This document shows, piece by piece, positions 1 through 6,582 of a stretch of DNA of 8,261 nt. Every line of letters starts with the position of its first letter. Positions within the stretch are counted from its first letter, which is position 1. Location: positions 1 to 8,261 of the forward strand of contig CATWBR010000195.1 of the NCBI GenBank assembly GCA_958349075.1, read 5' to 3'. This DNA is from an uncultured Clostridium sp. GTDB lineage: Bacteria > Bacillota > Clostridia > Lachnospirales > Lachnospiraceae. The position numbers and the translations under genes were made by a program. The notes under the pieces were generated by a model. It was given only the letters and a program-made list of their open reading frames with translations. It searched no databases and was not told the DNA's origin.

Positions 1-521
1 GCCTGATTGGCTATATCCTCGAATGTATTGTTCTGACTGTGGAAAACAGAAAACCAGTTTATAACCGCGGCTTTGGCCATGGGCCGTTCTGTATTATTTA
101 CGGTTTTGGGGCTATCGGCGCCGCCATACTCCTCAGACCGGTTTCCGACAACATGGTAAAGCTCTACTTTGCAAGTATGCTGATGGCAACGACGATGGAG
201 CTTATCACCGCCAGAATCATGATACGGCTTTTCGGAGCTTTCTGGTGGGATTACAGTAAGAAAAAATGTAATTATAAGGGTATTATCTGCCTGGAGAGCA
301 GCCTGGGCTGGGGACTTCTGGGAATTATTTTTTTCAGGATCCTTAATGTACAGGTACAGAACACGGTGAGAATGATTCCGAACCACGTGGGGAAATATAT
401 GGCCCTAGCACTGATTTTCTTTTACGTGTTTGACTTTTTTTACAGCTTCAGGACTGAAATCAGGGAAAAAGACTGTGAAGAAGACACAGAGATGATCGGC
501 AGGATGAAGGTCAATCCATAG
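1..521 (+). CDS. CmpB-like putative ABC-transporter type IV membrane protein, 5'-truncated by window edge
   Basis: Only the 3' part is present. The reading frame is open from base 3 to the TAG at 519-521, giving about 172 visible residues. A GTG at 39 is in frame, but the codons before it continue the family pattern (LIGYILECIVLTVENR), so the true start lies outside the window. The stretch NRGFGHGPFCIIYGFGAIG matches the conserved N-R-G-F-x-x-G-P-x-x-x-I-Y-G-F-G signature that I recall for the CmpB / putative ABC-transporter type IV family (PF06541). A later W-D-Y-S ... N-x-x-G-x-I-C-L-x-x-S-x-x-W-G block also fits. About four hydrophobic segments indicate a multi-pass membrane protein, ending in a short charged cytoplasmic tail (TEIREKDCEED). 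No ATP-binding domain is visible, and the transported substrate or actual activity of this family is not established. Family assignment is fairly sure; function is open. Confidence 0.8.
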   Translation, partial: LIGYILECIVLTVENRKPVYNRGFGHGPFCIIYGFGAIGAAILLRPVSDNMVKLYFASMLMATTMELITARIMIRLFGAFWWDYSKKKCNYKGIICLESSLGWGLLGIIFFRILNVQVQNTVRMIPNHVGKYMALALIFFYVFDFFYSFRTEIREKDCEEDTEMIGRMKVNP

Positions 522-590
522 GGCTTTTAAGCCGGTGGACAGGACGTTGCGCCGTTACAGCGGCGCCGGTATGGATTTACAGATAAGAAG

Positions 591-668
591 GCAGGCGGCA
601 GAACGGGAGATTCCGGCTGCTGTTCACACAGTGGACAGCAGCGGATCCCGGGCTGCCGCCTGCTTTTT
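591..668 (+). terminator. Long compound hairpin followed by T5, probable terminator of the CmpB-like gene
   Basis: An 11-bp perfect stem (591-601 GCAGGCGGCAG with 653-663 CTGCCGCCTGC) is followed directly by TTTTT (664-668). Inside it, 604-608 CGGGA pairs with 646-650 TCCCG, and 616-627 pairs with 631-642 over 12 positions with one G-T wobble and a 3-nt loop. The three helices stack into one bulged rod of about 73 nt. It lies 70 bp after the upstream stop codon and before the maf promoter, which fits rho-independent termination. It is much longer than most intrinsic terminators. A smaller 6-bp hairpin (549-554 with 561-566) precedes it. Alternatives are a dispersed palindromic repeat or a structured RNA. 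Confidence 0.6.
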
Positions 669-682
669 CATCGCGGCTGCCC

Positions 683-712
683 TTGTGCATACAGGTGGGT
701 TTGTGGTATAAA
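683..712 (+). promoter_or_regulatory. Candidate promoter for the maf operon
   Basis: TATAAA at 707-712 is preceded by TG at 704-705 (extended -10, TGnTATAAA). A weak -35-like TTGTGC sits at 683-688 with an 18-nt spacer. It lies downstream of the probable terminator and about 73 bp upstream of the maf start codon. A 6-bp hairpin (718-723 GGATGG with 731-736 CCATCC) would lie at the start of the transcript. The -35 match is poor, so the call rests on the extended -10 and position. Confidence 0.4.
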
Positions 713-773
713 TAAAAGGATGGCGGTGTACCATCCGCTATCATGGTAAACAGGATAAGCACAGAAAAGAGAC

Positions 774-777
774 AGGA
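774..777 (+). promoter_or_regulatory. Shine-Dalgarno site deciding the maf start
   Basis: AGGA lies 7 nt before ATG 785. The alternative upstream ATG at 743 is preceded by CCATCCGCTATC, with no purine-rich site. This places the N-terminus at MENIKVILASASPRR, the normal Maf beginning. Confidence 0.75.
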
Positions 778-784
778 TGTAAAG

Positions 785-1438
785 ATGGAAAATATAAAAG
801 TGATATTGGCGTCTGCTTCTCCGAGGAGAGAAGAGCTCCTCAGGCAGATTGGAATTGTCCCGGAAGTGATTCCCAGCCGGGTTGAGGAGAAGGTGACGAA
901 GAAGGAGCCCGATCAGGTGGTGATGGAGCTTTCCAGACAGAAGGCCGAAGAGGTGGCTGCGAGGCTTAAAGAGACGCGGAACGGGAAGCGGGCTGAGGAT
1001 GGCACAGACAGTGACAGGAAGATGGGAGCGGAAGACGGCCCGTCTGTTACACAGGTGGTGGTCGGTTCCGACACGGTAGTTTATGCGGACGGAAGAATAC
1101 TCGGCAAACCGGCGGATTATGACGATGCGGCAGACATGCTCAGAACTCTTCAGGGACGCACGCACCACGTTTACACCGGCGTGACCCTGATTGCAGGTAA
1201 CCGGAAGGAGACCTTTGCCGTAGAAACCGCTGTGGACGTATATCCCATGTCGGAGCGTGAGATAGAGGCTTATCTGGCCTGCGGGGAATCCATGGATAAG
1301 GCGGGAGCCTATGGAATCCAGGGCAGATTTGCCGCACATATCAGAGGAATCCGGGGTTCCTATACAAATGTGATGGGATTGCCGGCAGGAAGAGTGTATC
1401 AGGAAATGAAACGCCTATTGGAGGGACAGGATGATTAA
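785..1438 (+). CDS. maf: Maf family nucleoside triphosphate pyrophosphatase (dTTP/UTP type)
   Basis: The Maf/HAM1-fold family hydrolyses non-canonical or excess nucleoside triphosphates to monophosphate and pyrophosphate in the cytoplasm. The YhdE/BsMaf branch acts on dTTP, UTP and modified relatives and is linked to septum inhibition and cell shape. Visible motifs are SASPRR at residues 10-15 (phosphate-binding loop), QK at 52-53, GSDTVV at 94-99 with the catalytic-base Asp96, GKP at 107-109, YTGV at 130-133, AYGIQG at 175-180 and NVMGLP at 195-200. The AYGIQG block points to the YhdE-like branch rather than the m7GTP branch. The ATG at 785 is chosen because AGGA (774-777) lies 7 nt upstream. 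An in-frame ATG at 743 has no ribosome binding site and would add 14 atypical residues. The 217-aa product is longer than the usual 185-200 aa because of a hydrophilic insert at about 62-89. It overlaps the next gene by 8 bp. Confidence 0.93.
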   Translation: MENIKVILASASPRREELLRQIGIVPEVIPSRVEEKVTKKEPDQVVMELSRQKAEEVAARLKETRNGKRAEDGTDSDRKMGAEDGPSVTQVVVGSDTVVYADGRILGKPADYDDAADMLRTLQGRTHHVYTGVTLIAGNRKETFAVETAVDVYPMSEREIEAYLACGESMDKAGAYGIQGRFAAHIRGIRGSYTNVMGLPAGRVYQEMKRLLEGQDD

Positions 1439-2219
1439 ATTAATCGTATCGGATATTGACGGCACCCTTGTAAAAGACGGAGAAAATCAAATTAATCCGG
1501 AGATTTTTGATGTGATTATGGAATTGAAAAAGAAAAAGAAGATCCATTTTGCAGCCGCCAGCGGACGCCAGGCGGCCAGCATCGAATGTACCTTCGCCCC
1601 CATCAAAAAGGAGATTTTTTATGTGGCCGAGAATGGTTCTTACCTGGGCTGCTACGGGAGAAATCTTTTCCTCTACCCAATCGACAGGGAAACCGCGGAT
1701 CAACTGGCGGTGGATATCAGAAAAGACCCGGATCTGGAGGTCATGGTGAGCGGGGCCAAGGGGACCTATCTGGAGACGAAGGACCGTGAGTTCATTGACT
1801 GGATGATAAACGGATACCATTTTAATATTATTGAGGTGGATGACGTCACAAAAGTGGACGATGAAATTATTAAGGTGGCCGCATACAGAAGGGATGGAAT
1901 CCAGCACGCCACGGAACCGTATTTCAGCAAATACGGCAGCAGGCTTAAGATGACGATATCCGGAGAGATGTGGATGGACTGCATGGCCCTGGGGGTTAAC
2001 AAGGGAGAAGCCGTAAAGACGCTGCAGGAAAGTCTCGGGATTGCCCCGGAGGAGACGATGGCTTTCGGTGATCAGCTCAATGATATAGAGATGTTAAACC
2101 GGGCCTATTACAGTTTTGCCGTCGGAAATGCGAGGGAAGAAGTCAAAGAAGCGGCCAGGTTCCAGGCGGATCTCAATGTGAATGACGGTGTTATGAAAAT
2201 ACTGAAGCTTCTTTTGTAG
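1431..2219 (+). CDS. Cof-type HAD-IIB phosphatase
   Basis: This is a 262-aa cytoplasmic haloacid-dehalogenase superfamily phosphatase of the Cof/YidA/YwpJ type. These are Mg-dependent enzymes that dephosphorylate sugar phosphates, nucleotides or cofactors. Motif I is D8-I-D10-G-T-L (Asp8 nucleophile, Asp10 acid/base), motif II is SGR at 44-46, motif III is K191 in GVNKGEAV, and motif IV is GDQLND at 213-218 (metal-binding acids). The C2-type cap lies between motifs II and III, roughly residues 80-185. The ATG at 1431 sits 6 nt after a strong GGAGG (1420-1424) inside the end of maf, and the 8-bp overlap suggests translational coupling. A run of five lysines (33-37) in an A-rich stretch is the only oddity. 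The substrate cannot be predicted. The family is certain, the specific role unknown. Confidence 0.92.
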   Translation: MIKLIVSDIDGTLVKDGENQINPEIFDVIMELKKKKKIHFAAASGRQAASIECTFAPIKKEIFYVAENGSYLGCYGRNLFLYPIDRETADQLAVDIRKDPDLEVMVSGAKGTYLETKDREFIDWMINGYHFNIIEVDDVTKVDDEIIKVAAYRRDGIQHATEPYFSKYGSRLKMTISGEMWMDCMALGVNKGEAVKTLQESLGIAPEETMAFGDQLNDIEMLNRAYYSFAVGNAREEVKEAARFQADLNVNDGVMKILKLLL

Positions 2220-2243
2220 AAACCGGAAATGAATCATCACGAC

Positions 2244-2248
2244 AGGAG
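2244..2248 (+). promoter_or_regulatory. Shine-Dalgarno site selecting a TTG start for the foldase gene
   Basis: AGGAG at 2244-2248 is 7 nt before TTG 2256-2258. The upstream ATG at 2229 has only a weak GG nearby, and the next in-frame ATG (2265) is 16 nt from the site. TTG 2256 is therefore the best-supported start and gives a normal signal peptide length. Confidence 0.65.
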
Positions 2249-2255
2249 TGGAAAT

Positions 2256-3254
2256 TTGAATAGAATGACATGTCTCAATAAGAAAAAGAAAAGCCGGATG
2301 TGGAGAAAGCTCACGGCAGCGGTGCTGGCGCTCAGCCTTGTTGTCCTGACCGGATGCGGCAAGGGAGCTTCGCTGCCTGCCGGCAAAAAGAGCGAGAAGG
2401 GATATTCCCTTCCGGAGATCATGGTAATCGCGATGACGGAGAAAAACCGGTACGAGGAAATCTGTACGGATCAGATTTGGAATGTCACGATATCCGATGA
2501 ACAGGAAGATTTTGCATCTTATCTGACGGGGCAGATTAAAAACTTTATGGAAGAGTTGAAAATCATGAATCTGCTGGCCGAGGACAAAAAGATGACCCTG
2601 TCGCCGGAGGAACGCTCCCAGATGGCGGCCGCGGCTTCGGAGTACTATGAAAACCTCACATCGGAGGATATCTCGCATATGGGAGTCACCGAAGAGGACG
2701 TGAGGACGGTATTTGAGGATTACTGTATGGCTGAAAAGCTGGTGGAGGCATTGACGGAGGGGATTGCCCTGGAAGTCAGCGACAGCGAGGCAAAGGTTAT
2801 CACGCTGATGCAGGCAGAGACTGCCGACAGACAGGCAGCCGAGAACCTGGTTATTGCCGCATCACAGGAGAATGCAAATTTTGAAAAATCTGCCGAGGAT
2901 GCCGGTTTATCCGTTATCACAAGGCAATTGGGCAGAAAAGAGGAGCCGCAGGGATTTGAGGATGCAGCCTTTGAACTGACGGGCGGGCAGGTGAGCCAGG
3001 TAATCGAGTCGGACGGCTCATACTATGTACTGAAATGCGTCAGTGATTATGATGAAGAAGCTACGGCGGCCAGGAAGAAAGTCATTTTTGAAGAGCGCAA
3101 GCGCAAAGCGTTCCGGGAGATCTACGACAGGTTCAAGGAGGAAGTCAATCTGACTTACTCGGGCGATCCGTGGAGTAAACTGGACCTGGGTTCGGACAGG
3201 TATGCGGCGGATGCGGATTTCTTTGAAATCTACAGAAAGCATTCGGGACAATAA
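2256..3254 (+). CDS. PrsA/SurA-like lipoprotein foldase with degenerate parvulin domain
   Basis: From the TTG start the product has 332 residues. It begins with a Lys/Arg-rich n-region (9-18), a hydrophobic core (about 19-31) and the lipobox LTGC at 31-34, so Cys34 should be lipidated and the protein held on the outer face of the membrane. Residues about 80-165 resemble the helical SurA/PrsA N-terminal chaperone region. Residues about 175-266 resemble a parvulin peptidyl-prolyl isomerase domain, best seen in FEDAAFELTGGQVSQVI (234-250) and GSYYVLK (254-260). The usual parvulin ASHIL and GYHII histidines are absent (VITLM near 181-185 and SYYVL), and the GGDLG segment is not evident. It may therefore act as a holding chaperone rather than an isomerase. 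A charged helical tail follows at about 270-300. It lies 36 bp after the HAD gene and 17 bp before the GH3 gene. An ATG at 2229 would give 341 residues. Confidence 0.8.
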   Translation: MNRMTCLNKKKKSRMWRKLTAAVLALSLVVLTGCGKGASLPAGKKSEKGYSLPEIMVIAMTEKNRYEEICTDQIWNVTISDEQEDFASYLTGQIKNFMEELKIMNLLAEDKKMTLSPEERSQMAAAASEYYENLTSEDISHMGVTEEDVRTVFEDYCMAEKLVEALTEGIALEVSDSEAKVITLMQAETADRQAAENLVIAASQENANFEKSAEDAGLSVITRQLGRKEEPQGFEDAAFELTGGQVSQVIESDGSYYVLKCVSDYDEEATAARKKVIFEERKRKAFREIYDRFKEEVNLTYSGDPWSKLDLGSDRYAADADFFEIYRKHSGQ

Positions 3255-3271
3255 CAGGCGAAAGGCTGGAC

Positions 3272-4594
3272 ATGGGAATGGAAGAACGGCAACGTGGACA
3301 AAGCAGAAGAAATCCCAGGAGCCGGAGAAGGCGCGGGGGAAATTCTGCAGGATGGCTTATCCTGCTTTTAATCGCAGCGGCAGCGGCCATTGCAGTTGTT
3401 TTAATTCACCGCCACACGGTGAAAAAGGATCAGGAACTGGCTGCAGCAAGGGAATCCTCGGCAGCGGTCGGGACGGAAGTATTTCCGGGCGACGAGAAAA
3501 GCGGGACCGGAGATGGGACCGGAGGTTTTGTGGACGGCGCGGAAGAACATCCTCCCACGGTTGAGGAGATGATGGAGCGTATGACTCTGGAGGAGAAGGT
3601 CCTTCAGCTCTTTATGGTGACGCCTGAGGCACTCACGGGAGTGGATGAGGTATATGCGGCGGGTGCAAAGACGGAGGAATCCATAAACAGTGATCCGGTG
3701 GGGGGAATTGTCTATTTTAAGCAGAATCTGCGTTCCCCGGATCAGATTAAGGATATGCTCACCAGAACGCAGAAATATTTCAGGGACCGCATCGGAGTGG
3801 AGGCTTTTCTGGCCGTGGACGAAGAGGGCGGTCAGGTTGCCAGAATCAGCGGCAATGAAGAATTTGGGATTGCCTCATTTCCCAATATGAGTGAGATAGG
3901 AGCCTCCGGAGACCCGAGAAAGGCATACGAGGTGGGGGATCAGATAGGAACTTACCTTGCGGATCTTGGGTTTAATATGGATTTTGCCCCGGTGGCGGAT
4001 GTTCTGACCAACCCTGAAAATACGGTGGTTGCACGCCGTTCCTTCGGGACGGACGGAGCCGTGACCGCAGCTTTTTCAAACGAAGTGGTAAAAGGCCTGC
4101 AGGCCCACGGTATAAGCGCAGTGCTTAAGCACTTTCCGGGTCATGGCGGCACGGCGGCCGACAGCCACGAAGGATACGCGGCGACGGAGCGGACGCTTGA
4201 GGAACTGACGGCGGAAGACTTTGTTCCGTTTAAAGAGGGAATGGACGCCGGAGCGCGCTTTATCATGTCGGGGCACATCTCAGCCCCGGCCGTGACCGGT
4301 GACAATACGCCGACCTCCCTGTCTCCGAAGATGCTCACGGAGATTCTGAGACAGACTCTGGGATATGATGGGATTATTATTACGGATGCCCTGAATATGG
4401 GGGCAATCACATCCTCCTACAGTTCTGCCGAAGCCGCTGTGAAAGCGCTGCAGGCAGGAAATGATATGCTGCTGATGCCGGAAAATTTCCAGGAAGCATA
4501 TCAGGGTGTGCTGGATGCGGTTCACGATGGGAGACTCTCGGAGGAGAGGATTGATCAGTCGGTGGAGAGGATTTTAAAAGTGAAATTGAACTGA
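3272..4594 (+). CDS. Membrane-anchored NagZ-like glycoside hydrolase family 3 (beta-N-acetylhexosaminidase)
   Basis: The 440-aa protein has a very basic cytoplasmic N-terminus (five Arg within 17-21), one transmembrane segment at about 28-45, a low-complexity Gly/Glu/Asp linker to about 94, and a single GH3 TIM-barrel domain from about 96 to the end. NagZ-type hallmarks are AVDEEGGQVAR (181-191), DFAPVADV (237-244), KHFPGHG (286-292) followed by DSH (297-299, the catalytic His/Asp loop), and IITDALNMGAI (369-379) with the likely nucleophile Asp372. Family members remove N-acetylglucosamine from muropeptides or other beta-GlcNAc glycans. In Firmicutes they usually act outside the membrane, matching this type II topology. 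AAAGG (3261-3265) lies 6 nt before ATG 3272. It is the last gene of the operon and is followed by a terminator. A role in peptidoglycan turnover is inferred; the exact substrate is not proven. Confidence 0.9.
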   Translation: MGMEERQRGQSRRNPRSRRRRGGNSAGWLILLLIAAAAAIAVVLIHRHTVKKDQELAAARESSAAVGTEVFPGDEKSGTGDGTGGFVDGAEEHPPTVEEMMERMTLEEKVLQLFMVTPEALTGVDEVYAAGAKTEESINSDPVGGIVYFKQNLRSPDQIKDMLTRTQKYFRDRIGVEAFLAVDEEGGQVARISGNEEFGIASFPNMSEIGASGDPRKAYEVGDQIGTYLADLGFNMDFAPVADVLTNPENTVVARRSFGTDGAVTAAFSNEVVKGLQAHGISAVLKHFPGHGGTAADSHEGYAATERTLEELTAEDFVPFKEGMDAGARFIMSGHISAPAVTGDNTPTSLSPKMLTEILRQTLGYDGIIITDALNMGAITSSYSSAEAAVKALQAGNDMLLMPENFQEAYQGVLDAVHDGRLSEERIDQSVERILKVKLN

Positions 4595-4633
4595 GATGTA
4601 AGAAAGCTGCTTAAGGATAGCTGCTGACTGTGA

Positions 4634-4670
4634 TTAAAGGCCGCCTCAATCTTCGGCGGCCTTTAAATCG
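4634..4670. terminator. Bidirectional intrinsic terminator between convergent operons
   Basis: A perfect 12-bp stem (4634-4645 TTAAAGGCCGCC with 4655-4666 GGCGGCCTTTAA) encloses a 9-nt loop. The GC-rich core is flanked by A/T so that each strand reads GGCC followed by TTTAA. It lies 40 bp after the GH3 stop and 14 bp beyond the anti-sigma stop, between converging genes, so it can serve both strands. The T-runs are short (three T), so readthrough is possible. Confidence 0.85.
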
Positions 4671-4679
4671 TTATTATCG

Positions 4680-6017
4680 TTATTTTGTACTTACTTCCTT
4701 TGAATAAACCGAGTTTTCCTCTAAAATCTGACGGAAATTATCTTGATCCTGCTTTCCTTTGAGCTCATCCATATACTTCAGATAGTCGCACAGATAGACA
4801 TAGATGCGGGAGGTGTCATGCCCTGCTACAGGAAAGCTGGTTGCATATCCTGACGGTGCTATCCATTCCCCGTCAGCATCCAATACAACGGGATAGTACT
4901 CTGAGCCGTCATTGTGTTCGAATATCAGGTTGAGGCTCATCTCAAAGGGGGTAATTGTCACGGAAGCCAGGCCAATGCCTTTTTCATTGGTATCTTCCAC
5001 TGTGATTGTCCTGGTGTTTACATTGTTAACTGTAACAGGAACTGTAAATTCCCATGGCCCTTCCATACAGTAGTTCTGTGCAGTATTGGGAAAATGATCA
5101 ATTCCATATTTTCTGGCGACCGTATTGTATAATTCCGTAAATTCCTCCTCAGACAATGCCTCCAGTTCCTTTGTGCTCATTCCCCAGTCCAATTTGGGCT
5201 GCTCGGCCAGATCCCCGATTATTTTTTCTAAATCAAGATTTACTGTAAATTGTTCGGGGAGTGAAATGGAAAGGCTGTACTTATTGAGTATCTCCTCGGT
5301 GATCACGAAATCCCGTCCTTCTGTCTGGGCCTCCAGTGCCATTTTGTCTATGGCCGTGTAGTCTGTAAGAATCCTCTTCAAATCCATACGCCAGATTCCG
5401 GCATAGGTGCGATCGTCGATAAAGCTGCCTTCCAAATAGGCGTTTCCCACAACAGGCTGAGGCCGGAAGCTGAAAGTGTTTTCCATATCCAGATACAGCT
5501 TCTGATGGCCGGACTGATCTGTCAGAAGTTTATCACGGAACGGTTCTTTTCCCTCTATGGTCATAGAAATGTTCAGTGCTTCCTGATTGCAGTATACTTC
5601 TATAATTGTTACCTTTACACCGTTTACGGTCTTGGAATATGCGGTAGTGCCAGCAGAGTCCCCTAACGGCTCCTGGGAGGGCGGAGCTGCCACCGTCTCC
5701 GCGTATTTTACATAGTCGCCTGAATAGCTCACCTCACCCTGCAGCATGGCAAATATTTTTGCCGCCAGTTCAGGCTTAGCCACACAACCGCCAATGGCGA
5801 AAGCCAGCAGAGCTGCGATGGCAATCGCTGCCTTGTGCCATCTCATGCCATGTCTTTTGCTCAGGGATGTCTTATTTTTCCGTCTGCCCGTCTGTACTAT
5901 CTCCTCTTGATTTGCAGCCAGAATCTGAGAAAAAGCTGCATCAGCCTTTCTGGCGACAATGTCGGGAAGCTCAACATCCTGTTGTAAAATAGAAATCATT
6001 TTCTCATCCAGCTTCAT
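4680..6017 (-). CDS. DUF4179-type transmembrane anti-sigma factor
   Basis: The 445-aa protein has a cytoplasmic N-terminal part of about 60 residues with acidic helices and then a basic stretch (TGRRKNKTSLSKRHGMRW, 43-60), one transmembrane segment (about 62-80), and a large extracytoplasmic part. The region just after the membrane segment (KPELAAKIFAMLQGEVSYSGDYVKYAETV), followed by a beta-rich block around TVNGVKVTIIEVY, resembles the DUF4179 domain of clostridial anti-sigma factors. The remainder is beta-rich and may contain an Ig-like DUF5643-type domain. The membrane segment ends in IGGC (75-78), which is lipobox-like, but the long N-terminal region makes a signal anchor more likely. GGAGG (6026-6030 on the - strand) lies 8 nt before the ATG. 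The start overlaps the sigma factor stop as ATGA, as in typical sigma/anti-sigma pairs. It would hold the sigma factor until an envelope signal triggers release. The signal is unknown. Confidence 0.82.
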   Translation of the reverse strand: MKLDEKMISILQQDVELPDIVARKADAAFSQILAANQEEIVQTGRRKNKTSLSKRHGMRWHKAAIAIAALLAFAIGGCVAKPELAAKIFAMLQGEVSYSGDYVKYAETVAAPPSQEPLGDSAGTTAYSKTVNGVKVTIIEVYCNQEALNISMTIEGKEPFRDKLLTDQSGHQKLYLDMENTFSFRPQPVVGNAYLEGSFIDDRTYAGIWRMDLKRILTDYTAIDKMALEAQTEGRDFVITEEILNKYSLSISLPEQFTVNLDLEKIIGDLAEQPKLDWGMSTKELEALSEEEFTELYNTVARKYGIDHFPNTAQNYCMEGPWEFTVPVTVNNVNTRTITVEDTNEKGIGLASVTITPFEMSLNLIFEHNDGSEYYPVVLDADGEWIAPSGYATSFPVAGHDTSRIYVYLCDYLKYMDELKGKQDQDNFRQILEENSVYSKEVSTK

Positions 6018-6535
6018 TTGGCATTCCTCCGTCCTTCAGGGTAGTAAACCAGCTCCATTTGTTTTCTGGCCGCTGCCAAGCGCCGCTTGACACTGCTCTC
6101 ACTTTCACTCAGGATTTCGCTGATTTCCCTCACTTTAAAACCTTCCGCATAGTACAATATTATAATGACACGGTATTTCTCATCCAGGCACTGAAGCATC
6201 TCATTCCACTCAGTATTTTTATAGCCGGCACATTCCCGGCCCTCCTGCATGTCCATCATACTGCCCTCCAGCACCAGTTTTCGCTTTTTCCGCAGAATCA
6301 GATTGCAGTTATTGATTAATATCCTTGTAAGCCAGGTTTTGAAATATTCCTCCTGTCTTAAGGTATGTATTTTCTCCCAGCATGCCAGGATTGTATCCTG
6401 GATGGCATCTGCCGCATCCTCATCATTGGGTACAATTGCACGGGCAACTTTATACATATCCTGCATATTGCTCTCCATCAGCGCCACAAAAGCATCTGCG
6501 TCCCGGGATTGTGCTTTACTTAAACAAATATTCAT
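6014..6535 (-). CDS. ECF (extracytoplasmic function) RNA polymerase sigma factor
   Basis: The 173-aa product has the two-domain layout of group IV sigma-70 factors. Sigma2 covers residues about 14-84, with the DAIQDTILACWE block (43-54) and FKTWLTRILINNCNL (65-79) for core and -10 recognition. Sigma4 covers about 111-160, with the helix-turn-helix FKVREISEILSESESSVKRRLAAARKQM split around 133-160 for -35 recognition. The start at 6535 is chosen because AAGGAG (6542-6547 on the - strand) is 6 nt upstream and the protein then has the usual ECF length. The frame remains open upstream to 6775, but the extra 80 residues cross the upstream terminator and resemble nothing. It is translationally coupled to the anti-sigma gene. 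A candidate ECF-type promoter just upstream suggests autoregulation. Similarity to the SigV/ECF30-like group is likely but not proven. Confidence 0.92.
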   Translation of the reverse strand: MNICLSKAQSRDADAFVALMESNMQDMYKVARAIVPNDEDAADAIQDTILACWEKIHTLRQEEYFKTWLTRILINNCNLILRKKRKLVLEGSMMDMQEGRECAGYKNTEWNEMLQCLDEKYRVIIILYYAEGFKVREISEILSESESSVKRRLAAARKQMELVYYPEGRRNAK

Positions 6536-6541
6536 AGTTAT

Positions 6542-6547
6542 CTCCTT
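6542..6547 (-). promoter_or_regulatory. Shine-Dalgarno site deciding the sigma factor start
   Basis: AAGGAG on the - strand lies 6 nt before the ATG at 6535. It excludes the much longer open frame that begins at 6775. Confidence 0.8.
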
Positions 6548-6579
6548 GTAACAATGTCCGGACTTTCTGATTATTACAA
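6546..6579 (-). promoter_or_regulatory. Inverted repeat in the 5' leader of the sigma gene
   Basis: On the - strand TTGTAATAAT (6579-6570) pairs with ATTGTTACAA (6555-6546) over 10 bp with one G-U wobble. The 14-nt loop contains the palindrome GTCCGGAC (6556-6563). The 3' arm runs into the AAGGAG ribosome binding site, sharing its first two A residues. It could be an operator-like dyad or an mRNA hairpin that modulates translation. If transcription starts at the proposed site near 6576, the first few bases of the 5' arm would be missing from the RNA, which favours a DNA-level role or a different start site. Confidence 0.4.
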
Positions 6580-6582
6580 CCA

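Noticed and set aside
521..533. GGCTT/AAGCC inverted repeat at the CmpB-like stop codon
   Set aside because: The loop would be only 2 nt and no T-run follows. The compound hairpin at 591-668 is the better terminator.
668..1339. Long open frame (223 codons) on the - strand opposite maf
   Set aside because: It lies antisense to a gene with clear family motifs, its translation is rich in Arg, His, Leu and Ser without domain features, and no ribosome binding site was seen.
2094..2678. 194-codon - strand frame opposite the HAD/foldase junction
   Set aside because: It is antisense to two supported genes and shows no recognisable motif or start site.
3202..3564. 120-codon + strand frame overlapping the foldase and GH3 genes
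   Set aside because: It overlaps two well-supported genes in another frame and encodes a low-complexity Arg/Gly/Ser-rich product.
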